From: Pontiellaceae bacterium
Lineage (GTDB): Bacteria; Verrucomicrobiota; Kiritimatiellia; Kiritimatiellales; Tichowtungiaceae
NCBI GenBank assembly: GCA_029934215.1
Contig: JAOZMR010000111.1
Location: 1-8,603 of the forward strand
Direction of reading: 5' to 3'
Length of the DNA stretch: 8,603 bases
This document shows, one piece after another, positions 1 to 6,174 of the stretch. Numbering within the stretch: the stretch's first letter is position 1; each line of letters starts with the position of its first letter. The notes beneath the pieces are model-generated. The model saw only the letters and a program-made list of their open reading frames with translations. It had not been told where the DNA came from and did not search any database. A program made the translations under genes and the position numbers.

Positions 1-50
1 TAACGAACATGAATTGCCGAAAACAATAGCAGAACTTACGGGATGGACTA

Positions 51-2894
51 CTAGTGTGCTACTTCAATGCGGTAAAAAGAGACCGAGGCTGGTGCGTCGG
101 TGTCGATGAAGGTGTTCTCCGGCGGAGTTGCTGTGATCTCGGTTTTAATGGGTGTCGAAAATAGATCGGTCACTAGGTTGGTTGACCGAGAAATGGTATA
201 GGTTTTTCCTAATTCACTTGACCACTGAATGGTCGCGCCGTTGGTTGTTGCGAGGAGGTTGTTGACGATGAAGATGGAGGCGGAGGCGGTCGGACTGGTT
301 CCGGCTATTTGTTCATCGATGTTCGAAACGCCATCGCGATCATCGTCAGCATCTGCAACCATTGCGGTTTTGTTCGATGTGTGGTTCCATTCGTACCAAT
401 CGGAGAGTCCGTCGGCATCGTTGTCTGTTTCTGGTGCCGTCGCAGAAGCGCGAACGCAACGTGCTGCGTTGAAAACACGTTGTACGTCTCCTTGTGGTCC
501 GTGGGTTTTTGGGTAGTCGTTTGGATCGCCGTCTTTTGGGTCGCTTCGCTGGGAACCCGCGCCGTGTACGTCGAGCCACGCGTTTTTGAAGTATCCGAGT
601 CCTCGCCCGAATGCGATGTATATGGCGCTTGCGGTGCTTCCGGTTTGCTTTAAGTGTGTTGTACTGCTCCAGTAGTATGGGAAGTCTGCGTCTCCGCCTT
701 CGTTTGTAATCGGGGTGCAGTTGAATTTGGGGTCGATGGCTGCCGATGCGGTTGTGCTGGGACTTCGGGTGTAGTCAATGATGCTTTGAAGCTCTTTTGC
801 GTTTGGCAGTCGCCAGTCGCGATAACCTGCGAGATCAAGCTTTTCGGCGTAGGCGAGTGCATCTTCCCAGTTCATGCCGATGGAGTCGTTTTGTTGCCAC
901 ATGAGCCCTGTGGCGTGATCTGTGATTGTTCCGTCTGCGTTGTTGGTGAAGTTGTTCGTGCCATAGTCTGTGTTCCCTCGAACACAACGTAGGTAGGAGC
1001 TCGCTTTGTCGCGCGAATATCCCTTGATCCGTCCGTCCGCAAAGTTTACGCCAAAAAATGTGGGGTTTCCTTGCATGGTTGTGGAAACGTATTCTGTTTG
1101 TGTCCAGTATTGGGCATCAATTAGGCGGTTGCTTGCGATAATGTCTCCGTACGCAAAATGGAATGCGTTTGTGTCGAGGAATGGGGTTAAGCCGTCGGCG
1201 GTGGTGGAGATGATTTTTGGATCAATGCCACGGAAATCGATTAGCGAATATAGCTCCTTAATTGTTGGAACTCGCCAGTCGTTGTATCCGCCGAAGTTCG
1301 TGGCGTTTAGTGATTGTGCGTAGTCAAACAGTTGTGTCCAAGCTAGACCATCGTCGGCATTGATGATGCCGTCGTTGTTTACATCTGGCGACCACTGCCA
1401 TGTTAAACCCGTTGTATTGTCCTGAACTGTGAACCCGTCGTCGCTGCGAGTGTAGGATGGCTGGTTCCCCGCGTACTGTGCATCTTGCCCGGCAAAGGAT
1501 TGGTCTGGCGATGGGTGAAAGATGATGGCGGTTGTGTTGTAGCAATCCGGCTGGGCGGTGTCGACGATGGTGTACCCGTTGATAAACGTTTCGGCCGTTG
1601 GGGTGTTTGTCCATGTCGTGAGTTTTTCGGAAAGCGAACTGTAGGCGTTTGATTCTGCTACACTGAGCGTTCCGGATAGTAGATTGATTTCCTCAAGGTC
1701 ATCATTTTGCATGTCGTATAATTCGTCGTCGCGTCCGACGATTCGGATGAGTTTGTATTGATTGTCACGAATTGCGCGCCCGCTTGTTGTGCTGCCCAGA
1801 AGATCATCGGATTCCATCAGAATGCAGTCTTCCAAGGGTTGGAAGTTTTTATTTTCTAGGATGGGAACGAGGGAACGCGAATCGTCGCCCGCTCCGGATG
1901 GAACGGTTCCGCCTGCGAGCTCAATCATCGTCGCGAATAGGTCTGCACAATGTACCGCCGATTCGTTCGTGCGTCCGGTGTTCACTACGGATGGGCCAAC
2001 AATCATCATTGGCACATGGGTTCCGCCCTCATAAAGACTACCCTTCGCACGCCCTCGTATATTGTATGGCGGTTGACTCACATTGCGGTCGGTTCCGTTG
2101 TCGCCCAGGAAAATGATCGTGGTTTCGTTTGTATCTACGGCATCCAATAAACGTCCGATTTGAAAATCCATCGCCTCAATCATCGCCTCGAAATAGGGGC
2201 GAGAATTAGTGGAGATGTCGGTTTCGGTTCCTGAGAGAGAGTCGTAGCTGTGCATTTCGTTCGGCGGTTTATGCAGAGCGGTGTGCGCCGCGTTGAAGCC
2301 CACCCACATCAGCCAATTCGTCGTTCCCTGTGCATCAATCCATTCGATTGCATCATCCACGTTTTTACGGGTTGCATATGCTGTTTCTGTGGAGGAGATC
2401 CCGTTCACGACCTTTGTCCAATTGGTGTAGTTCGGCATGCCTCCTCCGAGCGATCCTGAAAACGTTGGCCATCCGCCCAAGTCGTTTGGACCTGTCACCC
2501 CGCCGCCCAAATGCCACTTACCCACGCTGGCAAGCTCATACCCCAATTCAGGCTGATCCGCAAAAAGCTCTGGAAGAGTATACTCATTAGCCGGAAGGTC
2601 GCTCGATGCCGGACTCAAGACCCCGGTTCGGCATCCGTAACGACCCGTAAGAATTGCAGAGCGCGTAGGTGAGCATGTTGGGTAAGCGTACGCATTCGAA
2701 AAGAAAACGCCGTTATCCGCCAGCGACTCAATATTTGGAACCGAAGGGAATGTTGCCATTGGGTTAGAATTATACATTGCCAAACTATCGATCCCGACAT
2801 CGTCGGCGATGAGTAGCAAAATATTCCGTTGTTCAGCCTGAGTTGTCATTCCTAGGCACGTTGCTGCGCAAATCATTTTATTTATCGTTTTCAT
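51..2894 (-). CDS. Secreted type I sulfatase with two Lcl_C domains and a calcium-binding tail
   Basis: Predicted exported formylglycine-dependent sulfatase that hydrolyses sulfate esters, probably on an algal or host polysaccharide; the exact substrate cannot be read from sequence. A short signal peptide (residues 1 to about 20, likely cleaved after TQA) precedes the sulfatase domain (about 23-430). Active-site signature C74-S-P-T-R78 supplies the Cys that a formylglycine-generating enzyme would convert. Metal ligands fit D31, D32, D265 and N266; K126 and H128 (GKWHLG), H204 and K284 fit sulfate-binding positions. Then follow two Lcl_C/DUF1566 domains (about 483-640 and 647-816), each with a GL-W, DWR-P-KEL and RCVR pattern, two Asp-rich D-x-D-x-D-G segments (about 824-860), and a beta-rich tail (about 873-947). 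Typical sulfatases are 450-550 residues, so half of this protein is accessory. The start follows GAAGGA closely (3 nt). It has its own upstream palindrome and is probably not simply co-transcribed with the antiporter. Confidence 0.93.
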   Translation of the reverse strand: MKTINKMICAATCLGMTTQAEQRNILLLIADDVGIDSLAMYNSNPMATFPSVPNIESLADNGVFFSNAYAYPTCSPTRSAILTGRYGCRTGVLSPASSDLPANEYTLPELFADQPELGYELASVGKWHLGGGVTGPNDLGGWPTFSGSLGGGMPNYTNWTKVVNGISSTETAYATRKNVDDAIEWIDAQGTTNWLMWVGFNAAHTALHKPPNEMHSYDSLSGTETDISTNSRPYFEAMIEAMDFQIGRLLDAVDTNETTIIFLGDNGTDRNVSQPPYNIRGRAKGSLYEGGTHVPMMIVGPSVVNTGRTNESAVHCADLFATMIELAGGTVPSGAGDDSRSLVPILENKNFQPLEDCILMESDDLLGSTTSGRAIRDNQYKLIRIVGRDDELYDMQNDDLEEINLLSGTLSVAESNAYSSLSEKLTTWTNTPTAETFINGYTIVDTAQPDCYNTTAIIFHPSPDQSFAGQDAQYAGNQPSYTRSDDGFTVQDNTTGLTWQWSPDVNNDGIINADDGLAWTQLFDYAQSLNATNFGGYNDWRVPTIKELYSLIDFRGIDPKIISTTADGLTPFLDTNAFHFAYGDIIASNRLIDAQYWTQTEYVSTTMQGNPTFFGVNFADGRIKGYSRDKASSYLRCVRGNTDYGTNNFTNNADGTITDHATGLMWQQNDSIGMNWEDALAYAEKLDLAGYRDWRLPNAKELQSIIDYTRSPSTTASAAIDPKFNCTPITNEGGDADFPYYWSSTTHLKQTGSTASAIYIAFGRGLGYFKNAWLDVHGAGSQRSDPKDGDPNDYPKTHGPQGDVQRVFNAARCVRASATAPETDNDADGLSDWYEWNHTSNKTAMVADADDDRDGVSNIDEQIAGTSPTASASIFIVNNLLATTNGATIQWSSELGKTYTISRSTNLVTDLFSTPIKTEITATPPENTFIDTDAPASVSFYRIEVAH
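1830..1844. repeat. TTCCAA-N3-TTGGAA palindrome, copy 1 (in sulfatase gene)
   Basis: Perfect 6-bp inverted arms around GGG, lying inside the sulfatase coding region where it encodes residues 351-355 (FQPLE). The same 15-mer appears in reverse complement at 6018-6032. The reading frame is undisturbed and the protein looks normal here, so this is not a disruptive insertion. Confidence 0.7.
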
Positions 2895-2912
2895 GCATCC
2901 TTCAACGCAAAT

Positions 2913-2922
2913 GTAACGTTAC
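2913..2922. promoter_or_regulatory. Candidate operator upstream of the sulfatase
   Basis: GTAACGTTAC is a perfect 10-bp palindrome with a central CG, lying 18 to 28 nt upstream of the sulfatase start codon, where a repressor would block initiation or early elongation. A central CpG in an A/T-flanked palindrome is typical of LacI-family operators. The binding protein is not in this window, so the assignment is inference. Confidence 0.4.
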
Positions 2923-2943
2923 TTATTGCCAACTACTACTTTT

Positions 2944-2958
2944 TTCCAGGGGTTGGAA
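2944..2958. repeat. TTCCAA-N3-TTGGAA palindrome, copy 2 (variant)
   Basis: TTCCAG-GGG-TTGGAA in the 117-bp gap between antiporter and sulfatase. The one arm mismatch would be a G-U pair if the plus strand were transcribed. No T-run follows, so it is unlikely to be an intrinsic terminator for the antiporter gene. Confidence 0.55.
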
Positions 2959-3011
2959 ATCGGAACTGTTCTATCCTTCGACGTTCCTTTTTTTTGAGGG
3001 CTGGTTTTGGT

Positions 3012-4298
3012 TTAACCTTTGCCTAGCTCTCCGGCTTTGCTGAGTGCGTGTTTCGCAAGGATCGGACCGATGATCTCAAAGACGAGGCAGGTCGCGGTGA
3101 TGGTGGTTATCACTTTGGTGCCGATTAGTGTTCCGTGTGATACGCCGTTTACGACGGCACCGAGTCCGGCGAATTCATGGTTGATGATGAGCGCAAGACC
3201 TATGGCGACTCCGGCTTGTGAGAGGATTCCTAGTCCTACGTATTTTTTGATTTTTTCTTCGACGTGGCCAATGTTTGCGCCAAGGCGTGCGCCTCCGATG
3301 AGTCCGAAGGAGCGACCGAGTATATACACCAAGCCAATGGTTCCAAGGCTTGGAAGTGCTGAGAGCTGGAGATGCGCGCCTGCTAAACAAAAGAAGAGGA
3401 CGAAGATTAGGGGCATGATTTCTAGGAGCGGGGAGGTTACTTTGTGAACGAGCGATTCGCGGCGCGTGTTGATTAGTACGAAACCGATGACCATGTTGGT
3501 GAGGATTAGGGATAGGTGCCACATCATGGAGAGTCCGGTGCCTAGCATGACGATCCCGAAAACGATGATTAGCATGTCGTGCGAGTTTTTGATGAATCGA
3601 ACGAGCTGACAAAAAATGAAGCCGAGTATGGTGCCGACGACGATGCTGAGAATAATCTCTAATGTCGGTGCTTTGAGCATATGGAAAAAGCCTTCGGATA
3701 CGTGCCTAGGTGTTTCCGCCATGAGTAGGCTTTTTGCTACGGCTGCGGCGAAACCAAAGATGATGATTGCGAGGCCGTCGTCGAACCCAACGACTGCGTA
3801 GAGCGCCTGTGTTAGACTTCCTTTTGCTTTGTATTCTTGAATGATTGCGACGGTTCCGGCGGGCGCACTAGCGGGTGCCATGGAGCCGAATACGAGCGCC
3901 ATCGGGAGGTCGCGTGTTACGGCGTAAATTAGACCGGTTACCACAAAGAATGCAGCAAAGGATTCGGAGAAAATGATCCATACGATCCCGCTACCCAAGC
4001 GTTTGAGCGATTTCATGCTGAGTTCTGCTCCAATACTGAATGCGACAAATCCGAGCGCAATCTGCGTGATGAAGGATAGGCTGTTTTGTACAGGTTCGGT
4101 GAATATTTCTAGTCCGAAGCGTTTGAAGGATGGACCCAAAAGCGCACCGACAAGCATGTAGCCGATCAGGGAGGGTAAGGATGTCTTTTTGATCAATTTT
4201 CCTGCATAGAAGCAGACGATCAGCAAGGCTCCGACTACGATGAAGAGTTGTGGGAGTCCGGCGGTTGTTGCCGCGTGTTCTATTCCTTGTGTAGACAT
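3012..4298 (-). CDS. CPA2-family Na+/H+ (cation/proton) antiporter
   Basis: Integral inner-membrane monovalent cation/proton exchanger of the Na_H_Exchanger family (PF00999), 428 residues, the normal size for a transporter domain without a cytosolic tail. Hydrophobic segments run throughout from about residue 17 to 415, consistent with roughly 12-13 helices. D173-D174 in GFDDGLAII matches the ion-binding Asp pair of the electrogenic CPA2 type (as in NapA and NhaA), preceded by the APASAPAGTVAII segment (141-153) that fits the unwound crossing helix. There is no C-terminal TrkA-N or TrkA-C domain, so control must come from elsewhere; two PTS EIIA genes immediately upstream on the same strand are obvious candidates. 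An AGGA Shine-Dalgarno lies 7 nt before the ATG. The 87-bp leader holds a near-perfect dyad. Ion selectivity (Na+, K+ or both) cannot be determined. Confidence 0.9.
   Translation of the reverse strand: MSTQGIEHAATTAGLPQLFIVVGALLIVCFYAGKLIKKTSLPSLIGYMLVGALLGPSFKRFGLEIFTEPVQNSLSFITQIALGFVAFSIGAELSMKSLKRLGSGIVWIIFSESFAAFFVVTGLIYAVTRDLPMALVFGSMAPASAPAGTVAIIQEYKAKGSLTQALYAVVGFDDGLAIIIFGFAAAVAKSLLMAETPRHVSEGFFHMLKAPTLEIILSIVVGTILGFIFCQLVRFIKNSHDMLIIVFGIVMLGTGLSMMWHLSLILTNMVIGFVLINTRRESLVHKVTSPLLEIMPLIFVLFFCLAGAHLQLSALPSLGTIGLVYILGRSFGLIGGARLGANIGHVEEKIKKYVGLGILSQAGVAIGLALIINHEFAGLGAVVNGVSHGTLIGTKVITTITATCLVFEIIGPILAKHALSKAGELGKG
3341..3355. repeat. TTCCAA-N3-TTGGAA palindrome, copy 3 (in antiporter gene)
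   Basis: Perfect arms around GGC inside the antiporter coding region, where the minus strand reads through a loop-like LPSLGT segment in a different frame from copy 1. That two coding copies sit in different frames shows the motif is a DNA-level signal and not a shared peptide. Confidence 0.7.
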
Positions 4299-4339
4299 GA
4301 TTTTTTCCTAAAAGGAGAGGTTGGGATAGTGGGAGGATG

Positions 4340-4358
4340 TCGAACTGATATCAGTCGA
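4340..4358. promoter_or_regulatory. Dyad in the antiporter leader, possible operator
   Basis: A perfect 12-bp palindrome, ACTGATATCAGT (4344-4355), is flanked by TCGA on both sides with a one-base offset. It lies 42 nt upstream of the antiporter start, in the gap after the EIIA gene. No T-run follows on the minus strand, so it is not an intrinsic terminator. It could be a regulator site or an RNA processing hairpin; this is inference. Confidence 0.3.
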
Positions 4359-4385
4359 ATTTAGTATCGATCCAGCTTTTCTCTG

Positions 4386-5195
4386 TTACTCTAGGCTTCC
4401 TGCGCAGTAGAATAGCTCTTGAACTGTGAGTAAAATGTCGGATCGATTGTCTAGTGATCCACAGTGCTTCTCTATGCGGCGAATCGTTTCATTCGTGTCT
4501 TGCTTGTCCACGGTAGCAAGTATGACCTTGCAAAATGCAGAGGATTTATCGTTCCAGAATCCAGCAAAAAGGGGCATTTTTTGCAAGTAGTTCGATGCCG
4601 GTTCTGATTCCGAGACCATGACGGTCGAGGCTTGAAAACCTTCGAAAATTTGAAGTACGTCTTGGAATAGCTCTTCGTTTTGAATCTGTATGCGAAATAA
4701 GTTTTTCGTATCGTGCTTCTTTGGATCTGCCTCGTCGCGGACATGACGCAAAAAGTTTTCTTCAAGCACTTCAGCGGTGGGGGCTGTTAGCAGTTCTGTG
4801 ACGGTTGAGGGGACCATTAATACTTGTGAAATCGCCGAGAGAATTTTGATATGTTCGTTGGAGCTGCTTGATGGGGCGATGATGAATACAAATAGCTTTA
4901 CGGGTTTTTCGTCCATCGCACAAAATTCGACGCCGGAGGGCACACAGATGATCCCAACGACGAAGTCCTCGACGCCGTCGATGCGGCAGTGAGGAATCGC
5001 AATGCCGTCACCAAAACCGGTTGAGTTCAATTTCTCGCGCTCTAGTAATGCGTTGAACACATCGATCTCTTCCAAATGTGAGAGCAGTGGTGATTTTTTC
5101 GCCAATTCTGAAATTGCGAGAAGAACCTCATCGCGGGAGGAGCAATCGGCTCCAGCTCGAATACATTCATTTTGTAAAACGTTCATTAGTTTCAT
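4386..5195 (-). CDS. PTS EIIA (Ntr/fructose type) protein with a PII-like C-terminal domain
   Basis: Cytosolic phosphocarrier or regulator. Residues about 4-150 form a PTS EIIA type 2 domain (PF00359); STGFGDGIAIPHCR places the phosphorylated His at 69, as in EIIA-Ntr. Residues about 164-266 form a second domain whose predicted order is strand (165-172), helix (175-187), strand (190-197), a 20-residue loop, strand (219-230), helix (235-245), strand (253-266). This beta-alpha-beta-beta-alpha-beta order is that of PII/GlnB-like signalling proteins, but no diagnostic PII signature is visible, so that call is tentative. I start at 5195 because GGAG precedes this ATG by 6 nt; an in-frame ATG at 5207 has no Shine-Dalgarno and would add four residues. 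The gene follows the helix-turn-helix/EIIA gene by 20 bp and precedes the antiporter by 87 bp. With no EIIB or EIIC nearby, a regulatory role on the antiporter is more likely than sugar uptake. Confidence 0.87.
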   Translation of the reverse strand: MKLMNVLQNECIRAGADCSSRDEVLLAISELAKKSPLLSHLEEIDVFNALLEREKLNSTGFGDGIAIPHCRIDGVEDFVVGIICVPSGVEFCAMDEKPVKLFVFIIAPSSSSNEHIKILSAISQVLMVPSTVTELLTAPTAEVLEENFLRHVRDEADPKKHDTKNLFRIQIQNEELFQDVLQIFEGFQASTVMVSESEPASNYLQKMPLFAGFWNDKSSAFCKVILATVDKQDTNETIRRIEKHCGSLDNRSDILLTVQELFYCAGSLE

Positions 5196-5215
5196 TTTTT
5201 TCTCCATGTAAAAAG

Positions 5216-5869
5216 TTAGACCATTTCAGCGGTAAAAAGAGTAAGAGCAGCCATTGCATCTGGCGCGGAAATCAGCGCCTTGCGAACCGTTTCTCCTTTA
5301 AGACGAGAACTGAGAACAGAAAGCGTGCGGATATATTCCGGATGCTGCGTGCTACCTGCGGCAACCATACAAACAACCTGAACCGGAACATCATCAAGCG
5401 AGGTGTAATCCGCGATAGGCACCCGAGCAATTCCTAGCGACATAACAACATCTGAAACAGACGAAAGACGTGCATGCGGAACACCAATTCCAAAACCAAT
5501 CCCGGTACTCATTAGCTCCTCGCGTTTGAATATTGCGTCCGACAACTCGTCTTCTTTTTGAACCAATGGAGAGGTCGCGAGTGCAGCACAAAGGGTTTTC
5601 AGAGCATTTTCTTTTCCGCAATCCTCCAGAAAAACCACGCGATTTGGAGACATGATTCTCGAGAGAAGCCCTTCTCCCTCGAAGAGAGGCAATGGGGGCG
5701 TACCGAGCTGCTGGTCAACCCAAGCTTCGATATCGCTGCGTTTGAATCGCCACGTGGTCCCAAGCTTACCGCAGGGAAGCTGCCCCTTCTGCGCCCAGTC
5801 ATAAACGGTGCGTTCCGATACGCGAAGATATTCGGCCACCTCATCAATCGTCATGATTTCATGATTCAT
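5216..5869 (-). CDS. Helix-turn-helix (excisionase/MerR-like) and PTS EIIA fusion regulator
   Basis: Likely a DNA-binding regulator whose activity depends on PTS phosphorylation. Residues 6-53 match the HTH_17/excisionase-type winged helix (TIDEVAEYLRVSERTVYDW, then a basic wing with W40-R41-F42 and a final DIEAW). A linker (54-72) leads to a PTS EIIA type 2 domain (about 73-215) with STGIGFGIGVPHAR; the phosphoacceptor is His132. H176 in the following helix sits where EIIA proteins often carry a second conserved His. The length of 217 residues fits this two-domain architecture, which occurs in PVC and spirochaete genomes. The ATG is preceded by GGAG at 7 nt. It is the first gene of a minus-strand group with the second EIIA protein and the antiporter, and probably regulates that group or itself from the divergent gap. 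Whether it still binds DNA, or uses the domain for protein contacts, is not decided by sequence. Confidence 0.88.
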   Translation of the reverse strand: MNHEIMTIDEVAEYLRVSERTVYDWAQKGQLPCGKLGTTWRFKRSDIEAWVDQQLGTPPLPLFEGEGLLSRIMSPNRVVFLEDCGKENALKTLCAALATSPLVQKEDELSDAIFKREELMSTGIGFGIGVPHARLSSVSDVVMSLGIARVPIADYTSLDDVPVQVVCMVAAGSTQHPEYIRTLSVLSSRLKGETVRKALISAPDAMAALTLFTAEMV

Positions 5870-5946
5870 TTTATCTCTCCAAAATTAGAAAACAGTAACG
5901 TATGCGAAATCTGCAACCATCCGCAAGGTATAGTTGAAAATAAATC

Positions 5947-5961
5947 TTCCAATGTTTGGAG
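5947..5961. repeat. TTCCAA-N3-TTGGAA palindrome, copy 4 (variant)
   Basis: TTCCAA-TGT-TTGGAG in the divergent gap. The single arm mismatch, at the outermost pair, would be a U-G wobble in plus-strand RNA. Confidence 0.45.
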
Positions 5962-5975
5962 AAAGAGAGAGGGCA

Positions 5976-6006
5976 TTTCCGATTGAAGATTTCCGATTGC
6001 CGATTG
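5976..6006 (+). repeat. Short direct repeats TTTCCGATTG / CCGATTG
   Basis: TTTCCGATTG occurs at 5976-5985 and 5990-5999 (14-nt period), followed at once by CCGATTG at 6000-6006. A small degenerate tandem array in the divergent gap; it may be a regulator site or slippage-derived sequence. No function is assigned. Confidence 0.5.
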
Positions 6007-6017
6007 GAATAGAAAAG

Positions 6018-6032
6018 TTCCAACCCTTGGAA
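6018..6032. repeat. TTCCAA-N3-TTGGAA palindrome, copy 5
   Basis: Perfect arms around CCC (GGG on the minus strand), identical over 15 nt to copy 1. A further TTGGAA at 6004-6009 can pair with the same TTCCAA (6018-6023) across an 8-nt loop, so two mutually exclusive hairpins are possible here. Confidence 0.7.
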
Positions 6033-6035
6033 AAT

Positions 6036-6076
6036 CCCATCCAGAGAGGGGTGCCCAAAGGGCGGGGTGGGTTTTT
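6036..6076 (+). terminator. GC-rich hairpin with T-run, intrinsic-terminator-like
   Basis: CCCATCC (6036-6042) can pair with GGGTGGG (6065-6071) as seven pairs including one G-U, enclosing an inner GCCC-AAA-GGGC hairpin (6053-6063), and five T follow at 6072-6076. A 10-nt bulge (6043-6052) weakens the outer stem. No plus-strand gene precedes it, so it could stop stray transcription towards the glycosyltransferase, act as a leader attenuator, or be part of a dispersed palindromic element. On the minus strand it is flanked by ATTTT, so it may work weakly in both directions. Confidence 0.4.
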
Positions 6077-6174
6077 GGGAGGAAGAAAGCGCAAAGATTG
6101 GGGGTTAATTATCTCGAAACAAACTCCTTTTTGCGATTTAATACTTCGGAGTGGTAAGGAGAATTGGATAGCGT

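Larger units (their letters stand above)
5870..6174. other. Divergent intergenic region rich in short repeats and hairpins
   Basis: This 305-bp gap separates the outward-facing EIIA operon and glycosyltransferase genes, so both promoters must lie here. I see no strong -35/-10 pair; the best minus-side candidate is an A/T-rich stretch near 5930-5940 and the plus side has TTTAATACT near 6137-6145, both weak. The gap holds two copies of the TTCCAA-N3-TTGGAA palindrome, three short direct repeats and a GC-rich terminator-like hairpin. Open frames across it have no start signal or recognisable protein, so I treat it as noncoding. Confidence 0.6.

Noticed and set aside
1..50. Feature in the first 50 bases
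   Set aside because: It is downstream of the sulfatase stop codon; no hairpin with T-run or gene fragment can be recognised in so short a stretch.
229..2459. Several plus-strand open frames of 66-114 codons across the sulfatase gene
   Set aside because: They lie antisense to a well-supported coding sequence, resemble no protein family and are Cys/Trp/Arg-rich as expected of shadow frames.
2944..2958. Intrinsic terminator for the antiporter gene
   Set aside because: The hairpin has no T-run following it on the minus strand; only A residues follow.
4386..5869. Sugar-uptake PTS operon
   Set aside because: Only EIIA domains are present; no EIIB, EIIC, HPr or sugar-metabolism gene occurs nearby, and the next gene is an antiporter.
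5870..6174. Replication origin at the strand switch
   Set aside because: I found no DnaA-box-like TTATCCACA sites and no dnaA, dnaN or parA genes; the switch is better explained by ordinary divergent promoters.
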